A DNA stretch of 64,000 nucleotides from Parvibaculaceae bacterium Mf 1.05b.01 (GCA_000509225.1 BAOK01000001.1:186001-250000), one strand, 5' to 3'; positions 9,032 to 18,279 are shown, counted from the first letter of the stretch. Notes: a model not told the origin generated them from the letters alone. Program-made: numbers and translations.

Positions 9032-9698
9032 TGTGGGTCTCCATGTTTGCGGGCGTCTCTGGGCCGCGCGTCAAGGTTTCGATATATCTGTTGATGATCT
9101 CCGCAGCGCTGTCTTCCAGCTCAGCGCGGCTGCGCGTCACGCCGCCGTCAGACCACTCGATTTCACAGTCGCCAAGGGCAATGCCCGCGTCACCGACCAC
9201 CATCATTTTCTCTGCCATGCCGCGTTCGGCAGCGGCTTGTTGCATTGAGGATTGGATGTCGTCGACAAGAGCATCGTTGATGCGCACAACCAGCCGCGGT
9301 TCGCGGTTCAGGTGTTTCAGGCATTCGTGGATGACCGCTTCAATTTCTTTTTCGGGTTGAACCTCGAGAAGGGCATCGGCCAGTTTCCGGGCGACAGAAA
9401 ATGCGAGTTCTGCGGCCTCTGCCTGGACTTCACTTTTCACGTGGGCCAAATCAGAGAGAGCCGTGGAAGCGGCGGTGGCGATCTGTCCGAACGCTGCGGT
9501 ATTTGCCTCGAGCGTTTTGGCTTCAATAGATGCCAAGGCTTCCGCTGAGCCTTCCGCTCGTGCTTCTGCCTTCAATGCGTCGATTTCTTCGTCGGTCCAG
9601 CGTGATTTCCGCACAGCCTTTTGGGCGACGCCGGCGTCATCTGCTCCGGCATCGTCGTCGAACATTTCGTTGAATGTGAATTTGATGGCTTCAGTCAT
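9024..9698 (-). CDS. fliH: FliH-like export regulator (FlbE position)
   Basis: A 224-residue protein between fliG and fliN, the place held by fliH or, in Caulobacter, flbE. It has an acidic N-terminus, a central Ala/Glu-rich helical region with a coiled-coil look (60-130) and a C-terminal FliH/VPS-type domain (EIEAVIHECLKHL ... DCEIEWSDGGVTRSRAELE). FliH dimers hold FliI at the C-ring. Family identity is low, so the call relies on these C-terminal features and on position. Confidence 0.88.
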   Translation of the reverse strand: MTEAIKFTFNEMFDDDAGADDAGVAQKAVRKSRWTDEEIDALKAEARAEGSAEALASIEAKTLEANTAAFGQIATAASTALSDLAHVKSEVQAEAAELAFSVARKLADALLEVQPEKEIEAVIHECLKHLNREPRLVVRINDALVDDIQSSMQQAAAERGMAEKMMVVGDAGIALGDCEIEWSDGGVTRSRAELEDSAAEIINRYIETLTRGPETPANMETHNV

Positions 9699-9715
9699 AG
9701 GGTTCCGGGAGCCGT

Positions 9716-10747
9716 CTAGTAGACGAGCTCGTCCTCTCCCTTACTGTCTGCCAGCATGATCTCGCCCCGTGCGGCGAGGTCTTTGGCAATGTTGACCATC
9801 AGCATTTGCGCCTCATCGACGTCTCTGAGACGGACAGGACCCATTACTTCCATGTCTTCTTTGAGAATTTTTCCCGCGCGTTCCGACATGTTTGAGAAGA
9901 ACAGGTCACGCAAGCTGTCTGATGCACCTTTAAGCGCCAGACCCAACTTGTCCTTGTCAAAGGCTCGCAACAGGGTCTGGATGCTGCCCGGGTCGAGCTG
10001 GCTGAGGTCCTCAAAGGTGAACATCAGCGCCTTGATTTTTTCGGCCGCTTCGCGATTGCGTTCTTCCAGCGACGCCATGAAACGGCCTTCAGTCTGGCGG
10101 TCGAAATTGTTGAAGATGTCGGCCATCATTTCGTGGCTATCGCGGCGATTGGTGCGCGACAGGTTGGACATGAACTCGGCGCGGAGCGTCTGTTCTACCT
10201 TTTCCAGGATTTCTTTCTGGACAGCTTCCATGCGGAGCATACGGTTAATGACTTCCAAGGCGAAGTCTTCCGGCAAACAGCCGAGCACCCGAGCGGCGTG
10301 ATCAGACTTGATCTTTGAAAGGACAACAGCAACGGTTTGCGGGTACTCGTTCTTAAGGTAATTGGCGAGGACCTGCTCGTTCACATTGCCAAGCTTCTCC
10401 CACATGGTGCGGCCGGCTGGGCCACGGATCTCGTCCATCACCTGATTAACGCGGTCGTCGGGCAGGAAGCGATTTAGCAGGCGCTGGGTTGCCTCATAGG
10501 AACCGACAATTGCGCCAGATCCGGAAAGCTTCCCGGCGAATTCAACAAGCAGTTTTTCAACCAGGGATGAGCTGACTTGGCCCAGGTTGGACATGGTGAC
10601 CGAAATTTCTCTGATTTCGTCCTCGTCAAACAGATCCCAGATAGCGGCCGCATGATCATCGGTCAGCGACAGCATGAAGATTGCCGCCTTCTCAGCACCC
10701 GAGACGGACTTGATGTCGTCTCTAATTTTTTCGTCAGCCGCAGCCAT
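9716..10747 (-). CDS. fliG: Flagellar motor switch protein FliG
   Basis: FliG couples the stator to the MS ring and C-ring. The 343-residue protein shows the three FliG regions: N-terminal FliF-binding part ([13 protein letters not shown]), middle domain ([14 protein letters not shown], where FliG proteins carry the EHPQ motif; here Tyr replaces His) and C-terminal torque domain with charged residues ([13 protein letters not shown] ... [13 protein letters not shown]). It starts 15 bases after fliF with AGAGG upstream and is followed 17 bases later by fliH. Confidence 0.97.
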   Translation of the reverse strand: MAAADEKIRDDIKSVSGAEKAAIFMLSLTDDHAAAIWDLFDEDEIREISVTMSNLGQVSSSLVEKLLVEFAGKLSGSGAIVGSYEATQRLLNRFLPDDRVNQVMDEIRGPAGRTMWEKLGNVNEQVLANYLKNEYPQTVAVVLSKIKSDHAARVLGCLPEDFALEVINRMLRMEAVQKEILEKVEQTLRAEFMSNLSRTNRRDSHEMMADIFNNFDRQTEGRFMASLEERNREAAEKIKALMFTFEDLSQLDPGSIQTLLRAFDKDKLGLALKGASDSLRDLFFSNMSERAGKILKEDMEVMGPVRLRDVDEAQMLMVNIAKDLAARGEIMLADSKGEDELVY

Positions 10748-10762
10748 TGTCGATGACCTCTC

Positions 10763-12457
10763 TTACCCTTCGTGCAACCATGACCGAAGAATGGACATGG
10801 TTTCATCTGGGTGGTTTGCGACGAGTTCACCGACTTTGTTCACGGAGGACTCTTTTACTTTGCCTTCGACTTGAGCAATGTCGATCATCTGTTCGACAGC
10901 TGATTTCGGTTCACCGGTTTCTTCATTGACGGTTCCGTCGGGAGCAGGAAGTTGTGCCTGGCCTTCAGCGCCTGGAAGGGCAGCTGCACCGAGTTCGCCG
11001 CCACCAGCGGTGGCACCGGCGAGGGCCAACTGATCGCCCACAGGAGCTGGATTAATGATGCCGCGAATGAGAGGGCGGACAACGAACATCAAGACCAGCA
11101 AGGAGATGAGCGCGAGCACACCCGTTTCTCCCATCCGGAAATAGTCGGCTTTTGTGAGACCAAGAAACGGTTCTTCAATCGCTTCAAGGGGCTCGAGCGC
11201 TTCCTTGGCGGCGAATTGAATATTGACAACTTCCACAAGGTCACCGCGTCCCTGGTCGAACCCGATTGCAGAGCGGACAAGGGCGGAAATCTTGTTCACC
11301 TCATCCTCAGAGCGGGGCGAATAGGTCGTCGTGCCATCTTCGGCAACGCTGTAAATTCCATCAACAGCAACGGCGACTGACAGACGCTTCACAGAACCAG
11401 CTTCGATAATCTCTGTCTGCGTTGTTCGGGAGATTTCGTAGTTGACTGTCTCTTCCAGGCGATTTGACTGATCGAGCGAGCCATTTGCACCGGCGTCTGC
11501 GTCACCCGCTCCCGGAACAGCATTTCCGACCGTCACCGCATCATTTGGAAGCCCGTCTGAGCTTGAGTTGGATTCTTCTACGGTCTGTGTCGAGCGAACA
11601 ACCTGACCTTCTGGATCGAATGTATCGGAGGTCCGTGTAATGCGATTGAAATCAAGTTCAGCGCTTACCTGAATGCGCGCATTATCAGGCCCGACAATGC
11701 TCTCAACAATCGTCCGGATCTGAGACTGAAGGCGACGTTCATAGGCAATGTTGCGCTCATCAATAGATGAAGAGAGAAGCCCGTCTTCTTCGCCATCAGC
11801 GCCGCTTGCCAGCAAGGTCCCTTTTTCGTCAACAATAGAGACATTGCCAGGCGTCAAACCTTCAATGGCGGAGGCCGCAAGGTGTTGAATGGACCGAATT
11901 TGTGCGCGCGAGAGCGGCTCGCCGGCAATACGGACAACGATGGATGCGCTTGGATCCCGGCGTTCGCGGGAAAAGACTTCGCGCTCGGGAAGGACAAGAT
12001 GTACGCGGGCGGCTTTAACCCGGTCAATCGCTTTAATGGTGCGCGCCAACTCACCCTCGAGGGCCCGCAGATAATTGAGGTTCTGAACGAAACTCGTGGT
12101 ACCCAGCGCATCTGCATTATCGAAGATTTCATAGCCCACAGATCCGCCCGACGGCAGACCCTGTTCGGCCATTGCCATGCGCAAGCGCAGAGCGCGGTCG
12201 TTGGGGACAAAAATCTTTGTCCCGTCCCCTTTTAGTTCGTAGGGAATTTCTTGGGCATCTAGCTCTGAGATGATTTGAGCAGCGTCTTCCTGAGTGAGAT
12301 CGGCATAAAGCAAGGACATGGGGGATTCGCTGACACGCAGGCCTACAAAGGCAAAGAATGCGAACAAGCCAGCTGCAACGAGACCGAGAGAAATGATCCT
12401 TGCTGGTCCCAGCGTCTTTAAAAATTCAGTGAAGCTATCCACGCGCTCACCATCCAT
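10763..12457 (-). CDS. fliF: Flagellar MS-ring protein FliF
   Basis: FliF builds the MS ring around the export gate in the inner membrane. The 564-residue protein has an N-terminal membrane segment (about 20-42), the periplasmic ring-building region with the YscJ-like motif (SPMSLLYADLTQEDAAQI...), a Ser/Asn/Gly-rich insert near 300-345, a second membrane segment (about 440-460) and a cytoplasmic tail ending in the FliG-binding part (HPDETMSILRSWL). ATG 12457 follows AAGGG. It is the first gene of the eight-gene operon down to flhF. Confidence 0.97.
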   Translation of the reverse strand: MDGERVDSFTEFLKTLGPARIISLGLVAAGLFAFFAFVGLRVSESPMSLLYADLTQEDAAQIISELDAQEIPYELKGDGTKIFVPNDRALRLRMAMAEQGLPSGGSVGYEIFDNADALGTTSFVQNLNYLRALEGELARTIKAIDRVKAARVHLVLPEREVFSRERRDPSASIVVRIAGEPLSRAQIRSIQHLAASAIEGLTPGNVSIVDEKGTLLASGADGEEDGLLSSSIDERNIAYERRLQSQIRTIVESIVGPDNARIQVSAELDFNRITRTSDTFDPEGQVVRSTQTVEESNSSSDGLPNDAVTVGNAVPGAGDADAGANGSLDQSNRLEETVNYEISRTTQTEIIEAGSVKRLSVAVAVDGIYSVAEDGTTTYSPRSEDEVNKISALVRSAIGFDQGRGDLVEVVNIQFAAKEALEPLEAIEEPFLGLTKADYFRMGETGVLALISLLVLMFVVRPLIRGIINPAPVGDQLALAGATAGGGELGAAALPGAEGQAQLPAPDGTVNEETGEPKSAVEQMIDIAQVEGKVKESSVNKVGELVANHPDETMSILRSWLHEG

Positions 12458-12606
12458 TGTCGCCCTTGCGTGCCGGATCCTGTTCTTGGGCCGGACTTGC
12501 GTTTGGTCGACGGGGAGTGGCTACATCCTGTGGCTATCTCATTGGCAATTTGGTCCCGATATGGACCGTGCCCCCGTGTCAGTAGGCAAAATTTACCCCG
12601 TTAGCC

Positions 12607-12621
12607 TAAACAGAGGTTTAA
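12607..12621 (-). promoter_or_regulatory. CtrA-like box in the fliF promoter region
   Basis: On the - strand this reads TTAA-N7-TTTA, one mismatch from the CtrA consensus TTAA-N7-TTAA, and lies about 150 bases upstream of the fliF start. Known: fliF is a CtrA-controlled early flagellar operon in Caulobacter. The assignment is inferred from the motif and the regulatory setting; no clear -10 was identified. Confidence 0.45.
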
Positions 12622-12682
12622 CGCGCATGGATTCGGTGGAAAAAAGTGCCAGGCTTGTGGATAAGTCGCTTTAGATAGCAGA

Positions 12683-12715
12683 AAGGCGCCGGTGTCTTTT
12701 GGACACCAGCGCCTT
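12683..12715 (-). terminator. Hairpin terminator after sciP
   Basis: A 14-base stem with one mismatch (AAGGCGC...GACACC against its complement) and a five-base loop lies 32 bases beyond the sciP stop and in front of the fliF promoter region. The run of T on the - strand is short (TTTCTGCT), so it is a strong hairpin with a weak tail. It would separate sciP transcription from fliF. Confidence 0.6.
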
Positions 12716-12747
12716 GCGGCAGATAAGTACGCAGCTACTTTTCTATC

Positions 12748-13023
12748 TCACTGCCGGTATTGCTGAACTCGCGTCGCGCGAAGACCGGCAAGACCGTGTT
12801 TTTCAATGGAGCGCTGCCAACTGAGGAATTCCTCTACAGTCAGCGTATAGCGACTGCAGGCTTCCTCAAGGCTTAGAAGGCCACCGCGCACAGCGGCGAC
12901 GACTTCGGCCTTACGCCGAATAACCCACCGTTTTGTGTTTGGTGGTGGCAGGTCCGCTATGGTTAGGGGACTTCCGTCCGGTCCTATCACATAGTTGACC
13001 CGAGATGACTGGTGCTCGCTCAT
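12748..13023 (-). CDS. sciP: CtrA inhibitor SciP
   Basis: SciP is a small helix-turn-helix protein that binds CtrA and blocks its activation of target promoters in the swarmer cell (known from Caulobacter). The 91-residue product is full length for the family (DUF1153) and carries its conserved core: YVIGPDGSPLTIADLPPP, then KRWVIRRKAEVVAAVRGGL, the SLEEACSRY helix-turn-helix and the WQRSIEKHGLAGLRATR tail. ATG 13023 is preferred, with AAGGA at 10 bases; an in-frame GTG at 13047 would overlap that site. The - strand upstream region holds TTAACC, TTTACC and TTTAGCC elements that could be CtrA half-sites. Confidence 0.93.
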   Translation of the reverse strand: MSEHQSSRVNYVIGPDGSPLTIADLPPPNTKRWVIRRKAEVVAAVRGGLLSLEEACSRYTLTVEEFLSWQRSIEKHGLAGLRATRVQQYRQ

Positions 13024-13154
13024 TGCCGTCCCGATCCTTGTACTCACGACTGGGGTTAGACTATCGGAGCGACTTTAAAAAAGGGCTAAATGCCAGGGTA
13101 AATTTTCAATGAAATCAATGGGTTAAGTGTTTCAGAGTGGCACACTTTTATACA

Positions 13155-13850
13155 TTATGAGCCCTCATCTTTAGGTTCGGAGACTGATGTGACGCTTGTG
13201 AGGCTCACGGGCAGTCCGTCAACGAGCAAGATAGGCGGATTGGACGTGAAATCGACCGTATCAACGGTGCCGAATGTGCGGACGTCTGTGTTGACGGGTT
13301 CACCATCAGCGTCGAGAGCGGTAACGGACAGGAAGTAGGTGCCGTCCGCAGCAGTGCCACCCTCATCCAGCGAGCCGTTCCAACTGAAATCATGGGTGCC
13401 TGCGTCTTCAGAGAGCGTTTCTGAATAGACCGAGGCGCCAGATGAATCGACGATTGAGATCTTAATCTCAGGCGAGTCTTCGGCAATTGAGAAACGCCAA
13501 TCAGAAGTTCCGCCGTCTTTGAACTCTCTAGCCGTGGAGAGCGCTTCTACTTCTTTGCCGATATACTGAACGGCATTGTCAGATGACTGGGAGTTAGTGA
13601 GCGAGATCAACTCTTCGAGGTTTGAGTTTGTTGCAATGCTCTGTTCTACCGAGGAGAACTGAACAAGCTGGTTTGTCATTTCACCTGTATCCATTGGATC
13701 AAGCGGGTCCTGGTTCTGCAATTGAGTCGTGAGCAATGACAGAAACAGATTGAAATTTTCGTCCGCAGCTTCTTTGGCGGACTGAGAGGCAGATGTCTCC
13801 GTTGTCTGAGCCTGTGTTACAGGCTGGGTGTTTGAAACAGCTTCCAACAT
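13155..13850 (-). CDS. flgD: Flagellar hook-cap protein FlgD
   Basis: FlgD is the temporary cap on which hook subunits assemble. The 231-residue secreted protein has the conserved N-terminal export and assembly region (FLSLLTTQLQNQDPLDPMD, TNQLVQFSSVEQ) and C-terminal beta domains including the FlgD Ig-like part (HDFSWNGSLDEGGTAADGTY). It follows fliK by 16 bases in the same operon, under the sigma-54 promoter described at 15478-15494. Confidence 0.94.
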   Translation of the reverse strand: MLEAVSNTQPVTQAQTTETSASQSAKEAADENFNLFLSLLTTQLQNQDPLDPMDTGEMTNQLVQFSSVEQSIATNSNLEELISLTNSQSSDNAVQYIGKEVEALSTAREFKDGGTSDWRFSIAEDSPEIKISIVDSSGASVYSETLSEDAGTHDFSWNGSLDEGGTAADGTYFLSVTALDADGEPVNTDVRTFGTVDTVDFTSNPPILLVDGLPVSLTSVTSVSEPKDEGS

Positions 13851-13866
13851 CGGGTCGTTCCTAACT

Positions 13867-15435
13867 CTATATGCTTACGTCGATACCGCCACGTGCGGCC
13901 GCTTCGATCTGTCGGGCAGCAACAGCGTTCAACAGAATGTCTTCACCATCTTCGTCGCCATTTGGTTGGTCTTCGCCTGATGCAAGTGTTTCTGAGCCGT
14001 TGGCGTCTGCGTTTTCGTTGCCGTTCTTAAGGCTGAAGTTCAGTGTATCGGCGTCTGCATCAAGGCCTGCGTCTTTGAGGGCCTGTTCCAGCGCCTTGGC
14101 ATCTTTCTGCAGCAGGTCCAGCGTTTCTGCTTTTTCGACTGCCAGATGTGCCGTCACGCGGCCGTCCTGCGCAAGCTCAAGCTTAACGTCAATGCGACCC
14201 ATCTCAGCCGGATCCAAACGGATCTCAAAAGTTGATACGCCACGGGCGACGTGTTTGGAAATTTGGAGTGCAATGGCCGTGTTAGGCACTTGCGTTGCTT
14301 GCGCCTGCCCCGGGAGGGCACCAAATCGAACGAGAACCGGATTGCTGTTCTGTGGAGTACCCGTCGGCGAGGCTTGGTTGGGTGCGTTCAGATTGAGGAG
14401 ATCCAGATTCAGATCCGCGGGCAGAGAGCTCAGGTTTAAGCCAGCTGCGGCCATTGCCTGCAAAGGCGTAACTGCTGCCGCGGCGGCAGGAGTTGCCGCT
14501 GGTACGGCCTGCGGCGTGGAAGGGGGTTGTGCATTTGATGCGGACGACTTGGCTTTGCCGGCCATGGCTTCTGCTGCCTGATGGCCGAGACCCCTTTCGC
14601 CGTCTGCGTCGGCATCGACATCACTCTGGAGGCCAGAGTCAAGTGGGTTGGACAAACCGGATGACTGATCATCCGCGCCAGCTGCGGCCTGAGTTGCCTG
14701 TTGGGCTGTTTGTGTTGTTGGGTTTTGTGCGGGGCGGGCTGCTTGCTGCGCTGAGCTGCCAGCCGTTGCGTCAGCGTTGGCGGTTGCGCTGTTGTTCGAT
14801 GACTGAGCTGATTGGAGCGCAAGCTCGTCGGCTGTCAGTGTGTCGGTATCTTTGAGGTTCTTTGCCGCGTCTGTTGCCTCATCCAAATCGGTTGCCGCTG
14901 TTTGCGCGTCAGCGGTTTGAGCATCGGCTGCGGTGATTGCCGGCACACTGGCCTCGTTGGTCTCTTCAGAGGAACCTGTAGTCAGTTCGCCGTCATTTTC
15001 AGCGCCTATTGTTCCCTCTTCGGACTCAAGTGCGATCTCACCTTCCTCGGACAGGTTGCTGTCGTCATTCAAGGGAGTGTCGGTTTCTGCGGCAGCCAGA
15101 TTCACATCAGGAGTGGAGTCGTCACCAGCGGCATCTTGTTCATCACCGGTTTCAGCGTCGTCATCGCTGCGCGCGTCGGCATCTCGATCCCGTTGATCAG
15201 CTCTGCGTTCTTCTTCGGCTGCTGCGTCGGCTTTTTCTGCGTCGGCCTGGCGTTCGTCTGCACGGTGGCCGTCAGCGTCGGCCTTACGGTCATTTAGGCG
15301 GGCGTCGGCGTCGTCGGATGCAGAAGCGTCTGTTTCTGCCAAATGCGCGGAAAACGCGTCGGACGAGAATGTGTCCGAGGCAGTCTGACCGATCTTTGGC
15401 GCAAACTGATTGTTATTGGTGTTCGTGACTTCCAT
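13867..15435 (-). CDS. fliK: Hook-length control protein FliK
   Basis: FliK measures hook length and triggers the switch to filament export. About 522 residues. The C-terminal 130 residues form the Flg_hook domain (FEIRLDPAEMGRIDVKLEL, then AHLAVEKAETLDLLQKD). The N-terminal two thirds are low complexity, rich in Ala, Asp, Gln and Thr, as expected of an unfolded ruler. I set the start at ATG 15435, preceded by AGGG; an in-frame ATG at 15468 sits at the predicted transcription start of the sigma-54 promoter and so is unlikely to be used. Confidence 0.9.
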   Translation of the reverse strand: MEVTNTNNNQFAPKIGQTASDTFSSDAFSAHLAETDASASDDADARLNDRKADADGHRADERQADAEKADAAAEEERRADQRDRDADARSDDDAETGDEQDAAGDDSTPDVNLAAAETDTPLNDDSNLSEEGEIALESEEGTIGAENDGELTTGSSEETNEASVPAITAADAQTADAQTAATDLDEATDAAKNLKDTDTLTADELALQSAQSSNNSATANADATAGSSAQQAARPAQNPTTQTAQQATQAAAGADDQSSGLSNPLDSGLQSDVDADADGERGLGHQAAEAMAGKAKSSASNAQPPSTPQAVPAATPAAAAAVTPLQAMAAAGLNLSSLPADLNLDLLNLNAPNQASPTGTPQNSNPVLVRFGALPGQAQATQVPNTAIALQISKHVARGVSTFEIRLDPAEMGRIDVKLELAQDGRVTAHLAVEKAETLDLLQKDAKALEQALKDAGLDADADTLNFSLKNGNENADANGSETLASGEDQPNGDEDGEDILLNAVAARQIEAAARGGIDVSI

Positions 15436-15477
15436 GCCTATTACCCTGATCTTCGTACAATGGTGCATCCTCCATAA

Positions 15478-15494
15478 GCAATCGGCGCGCCAGG
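15478..15494 (-). promoter_or_regulatory. Sigma-54 promoter of fliK-flgD
   Basis: On the - strand the sequence CTGGCGCG-CCGA-TTGCT matches the sigma-54 consensus (YTGGCACGrNNNTTGCW) except for two bases, with the exact ten-base spacing between the -24 GG and the -12 GC. The start of transcription would fall near 15466, about 30 bases before the chosen fliK start. FlbD, the expected activator, is encoded in the neighbouring operon. Confidence 0.75.
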
Positions 15495-15666
15495 GTGGGT
15501 GGCCTGGATTAGTTCAATAAGTTCAGTGGCTTACCAAATTGCATCTTTTGAGTTTCGGCTGGACGACCTGATTTTCTCGGCAAGAACTGCCGGGGTCGGC
15601 GTGATTTGCCGAGCAAGTCGCAGCCTTTGGATTGCGCTTATGGCTTCAGCCCCTATATTGCGCTTC

Positions 15667-16884
15667 ATGTCAGCAGCATTTGATCCAGATACTGGCTTAA
15701 ACAGCCTGGACCTGCCCGGTCGCCCTGAAGATACCCGCGTGGTAGTCGCCATGTCGGGAGGCGTTGACTCGTCCGTGACGGCCGCGCTTCTGAAGGAGCA
15801 GGGCTATGACGTCGTCGGGATTACTCTGCAACTTTATGATCATGGAGAAGCTGTACGGCGCGTCGGTGCGTGCTGTGCAGGACAGGATATTCATGACGCG
15901 CGGCAGGTGGCCGACAAGCTCGGTATTCCGCATTATGTTCTGGACTATGAACACACGTTCCGCGAAAGCGTGATGGATGACTTCGCCGACAGCTATCTTG
16001 CCGGTGAAACGCCAATCCCTTGTGTCCGCTGCAATGAACGGGTGAAGTTTCGCGATATGCTGGCCACAGCTAAGGATCTGGGCGCTGCTGCTTTGGCGAC
16101 CGGACACTATGTCATCTCAAAGCCTGGCATTGCCGGCCGTGACCTCTATGGCGGGGCTGACCCTGACAAGGACCAGTCCTACTTCCTTTTTACGACCCGG
16201 CGCGACCAGCTGGATTACCTGCGCTTTCCGCTCGGGAGCCTCTCGAAGGCAGAGACGCGGGCGATTGCTGAGCGGCTAGAGCTCGGCGTGGCGAGCAAGC
16301 CAGACAGCCAAGACATCTGTTTTGTGCCGGACGGCAAATATACAGACGTTATCGAGCGGCTTCGGCCAGGGGCCGCAGCGCCGGGCGACATTGTCGATCT
16401 CGAGGGCAATGTTCTGGGCCGCCATGAGGGCATTATCCGCTACACGATAGGTCAGCGTCGCGGCCTTGGCATCGCCACCGGTGATCCCCTCTTTGTCGTG
16501 AAGCTGGACGCTGCAAAAAGCCAAGTTATCGTTGGACCACGGCCCGCCCTGCTGACGGAGCGTATTGAGCTGTCAGAAGTGAACTGGCTCGGGGATACAC
16601 CTTTCGATCAGGTACCTGCCGAGGGTCTGCCAATTCTGGCAAAAGTGCGCTCGACCCGGCCGCCCTTGCCGGCGCGGCTGATTGCTAAGCCAAACGGCTG
16701 CGCTGAAATTCAGCTGGAAGAGGGTGAGGATGGCGTAGCGCCCGGTCAGGCCTGTGTCTTTTACGCCCATGATGCCTCTGGTGCGCGCGTATTGGGGGGT
16801 GGCTGGATCCGAGCTGCCTATAATCTTTTGGGCAATGCTGTAAAAAGCAGCTCGACTGCTAATGCCGCGCAATATGCCGGTTAG
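15667..16884 (+). CDS. mnmA: tRNA-uridine 2-sulfurtransferase MnmA
   Basis: MnmA puts sulfur on U34 of tRNA-Lys, -Glu and -Gln, adenylating the base with ATP and taking persulfide sulfur from a relay. The 405-residue protein has the PP-loop SGGVDSS (30-36), the first catalytic Cys in PIPCVRCN (about 119) and the second in DSQDICF (about 218). The ORF is open upstream to 15499, but the family begins near here; ATG 15640 is an alternative. No good ribosome binding site is visible for either. It is divergent from fliK. Confidence 0.95.
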   Translation: MSAAFDPDTGLNSLDLPGRPEDTRVVVAMSGGVDSSVTAALLKEQGYDVVGITLQLYDHGEAVRRVGACCAGQDIHDARQVADKLGIPHYVLDYEHTFRESVMDDFADSYLAGETPIPCVRCNERVKFRDMLATAKDLGAAALATGHYVISKPGIAGRDLYGGADPDKDQSYFLFTTRRDQLDYLRFPLGSLSKAETRAIAERLELGVASKPDSQDICFVPDGKYTDVIERLRPGAAAPGDIVDLEGNVLGRHEGIIRYTIGQRRGLGIATGDPLFVVKLDAAKSQVIVGPRPALLTERIELSEVNWLGDTPFDQVPAEGLPILAKVRSTRPPLPARLIAKPNGCAEIQLEEGEDGVAPGQACVFYAHDASGARVLGGGWIRAAYNLLGNAVKSSSTANAAQYAG

Positions 16885-17097
16885 GCATGGGCTCGGGCGC
16901 CGCAATCCTGCCCTTTTTTGACTGTTTTGTGACTCATCGGTTTTCCGAAGGTGTTTTCTCGTCTAAAAAAGATGGGTTTTCGCCTTGCGCATGATCAATG
17001 CTTGGTAGGCGTTAATCGTGTGTGATGTGCGTGTGTTGGGTGAGGCGGCTCCTGGCATGTATCTGTTTCTCTTGTCCGTCTGACTGGGAGTTTTCCA

Positions 17098-17745
17098 TTG
17101 GCTGCATCTGCCCGTCTTGACAGAAGCTCGGTTCTCAAGGCCTATGCCCGCTGGGCGCCGGTTTATGACGTCACCTTTGGTGCCATTGCAGCGTTCGGTC
17201 GGAAAGCGGCTGTGAACGCGATCAATTCGCGCAAAGGCGCTCTGTTGGAAGTTGGTGTCGGCACGGGCATTACATTGCCAACCTATGGTCCACAACTCCG
17301 TATTACCGGTATCGACCTGTCGCCTGAAATGCTCGACAAGGCGCGGGACAAGGTTCGCAAACATCACCTCAGTAATGTGGACGGCATCTATGAGATGGAT
17401 GCGAGCGCCATGGAGTTTGATGACGGGAAGTTCGACACGGTTGTGGCGATGTATGTGATGACCGTGGTGCCTGATCCTCAGAAAGTGATGCAGGAATTAG
17501 AGCGCGTGTGCGCGCCGGGCGGGGAGGTGATGATCGTCAATCACTTCGCTCAGGACCATGGGCTCCGCGGGTCCGTTGAAAAATGGATGACACCCTTTGC
17601 GAAACTTCTGGGGTGGCACCCTGATTTCGTGATCGAGACGATTACGGGCATAACTGATCTGGAGCTTGTTGAGGCGCGTTCGATGCACCCGATGGGGCTT
17701 TTTACCCTTCTGCGGTTCAAGAAACCTGCCGAAAAAACGGCCTGA
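17098..17745 (+). CDS. pmtA: Phosphatidylethanolamine N-methyltransferase PmtA
   Basis: The 215-residue SAM-dependent methyltransferase resembles the Rhodobacter-type PmtA, which methylates phosphatidylethanolamine to phosphatidylcholine. It starts with the family's YARWAPVYD segment, then motif I LLEVGVGTGI (about 49-58), the acidic end of beta-2 (GIDLSPEML) and a VPDPQKVMQELERV segment after beta-4. It starts at TTG 17098 with GGGAG seven bases upstream. Substrate is inferred from family; some close relatives act on other small molecules. Confidence 0.8.
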   Translation: MAASARLDRSSVLKAYARWAPVYDVTFGAIAAFGRKAAVNAINSRKGALLEVGVGTGITLPTYGPQLRITGIDLSPEMLDKARDKVRKHHLSNVDGIYEMDASAMEFDDGKFDTVVAMYVMTVVPDPQKVMQELERVCAPGGEVMIVNHFAQDHGLRGSVEKWMTPFAKLLGWHPDFVIETITGITDLELVEARSMHPMGLFTLLRFKKPAEKTA

Positions 17746-17909
17746 TTTCGCCTGAAATAGCGGTCGGTACAGGCCGCCATCGTCTTCCTTGACAGGGAGG
17801 GCTCTCAGCCCTTATATCCCCTGACTTTCCGGGCGGTTTCGACCGTCGGTCAGCCTCAGGGGTGCTTTGGGGCGGCCTCCAGAATTTCTGGCGCGGAAGC
17901 CTCTTTTGG

Positions 17910-17986
17910 GGCGGAGTAGCTCAGCTGGTTAGAGCAGCGGAATCATAATCCGCGTGTCGGGAGTTCAAGTCTCTCCTCCGCTACCA
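17910..17986 (+). tRNA. tRNA-Met (CAT), elongator type
   Basis: The 77-base cloverleaf has a 7-base acceptor stem, D arm GCTC/GAGC, anticodon stem GCGGA/TCCGC around loop ATCATAA with anticodon CAT, T arm GGGAG/CTCTC with TTCAAGT, and an encoded ACCA end. The D-loop and stem look like elongator tRNA-Met rather than initiator, which would have a C1-A72 mismatch and three G-C pairs above the anticodon loop. A lysidine-modified tRNA-Ile2 cannot be wholly excluded. The first pair is G1-U72. No integrase lies nearby. Confidence 0.93.
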
Positions 17987-18193
17987 AATTTTCCTTAAAA
18001 GCGATGATCTGTCTGACGTCATTCCTGAATCCCAGTCGGCTGTCTTGACCGGACGCATGTCGGGCGCCTTGTTCTGCGTCCCCGCGAAAATCTGCCATTC
18101 CAAATCCTCCATCCGCTGATGTCGGGTCGGCCCGTCGGTGGTCTTTTTGCATTTTTTTTGCAATTAATATTGACTCTTAATAACAACAATGAA

Positions 18194-18237
18194 AGAACCC
18201 CTTTGTAACGGGGGAGACTGGACACCTTGAGGGTTCT
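18194..18237 (+). promoter_or_regulatory. Possible structured leader of the heme operon
   Basis: About 45 bases before hmuR there are two competing pairings: AGAACCC (18194-18200) with GGGTTCT (18231-18237), and CCCC (18198-18201) with GGGG (18210-18213). The AT-rich stretch before them (18150-18190) could hold the promoter. No consensus Fur, Irr or RirA box was recognised. The remaining sequence from 17987 to 18279 contains no gene that I can support. Confidence 0.25.
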
Positions 18238-18279
18238 AGATGTTGCAAATAGGTCTAAATAGCTACAGGGGTTTTTGGG

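Noticed and set aside
14812-15297. 161-codon + strand Cys/Gly/Val-rich frame inside fliK
   Set aside because: Arises from the low-complexity Asp/Ala repeats of FliK read backwards.
16889-16919. GC-rich stretch and T6 after mnmA as terminator
   Set aside because: Only a four-base stem (GGGC/GCCC) can form before the T run; too weak to list.
17910-18279. tRNA-Met as integration site of a mobile island
   Set aside because: No integrase, no repeat of the tRNA end, and the following heme operon fits the host composition.
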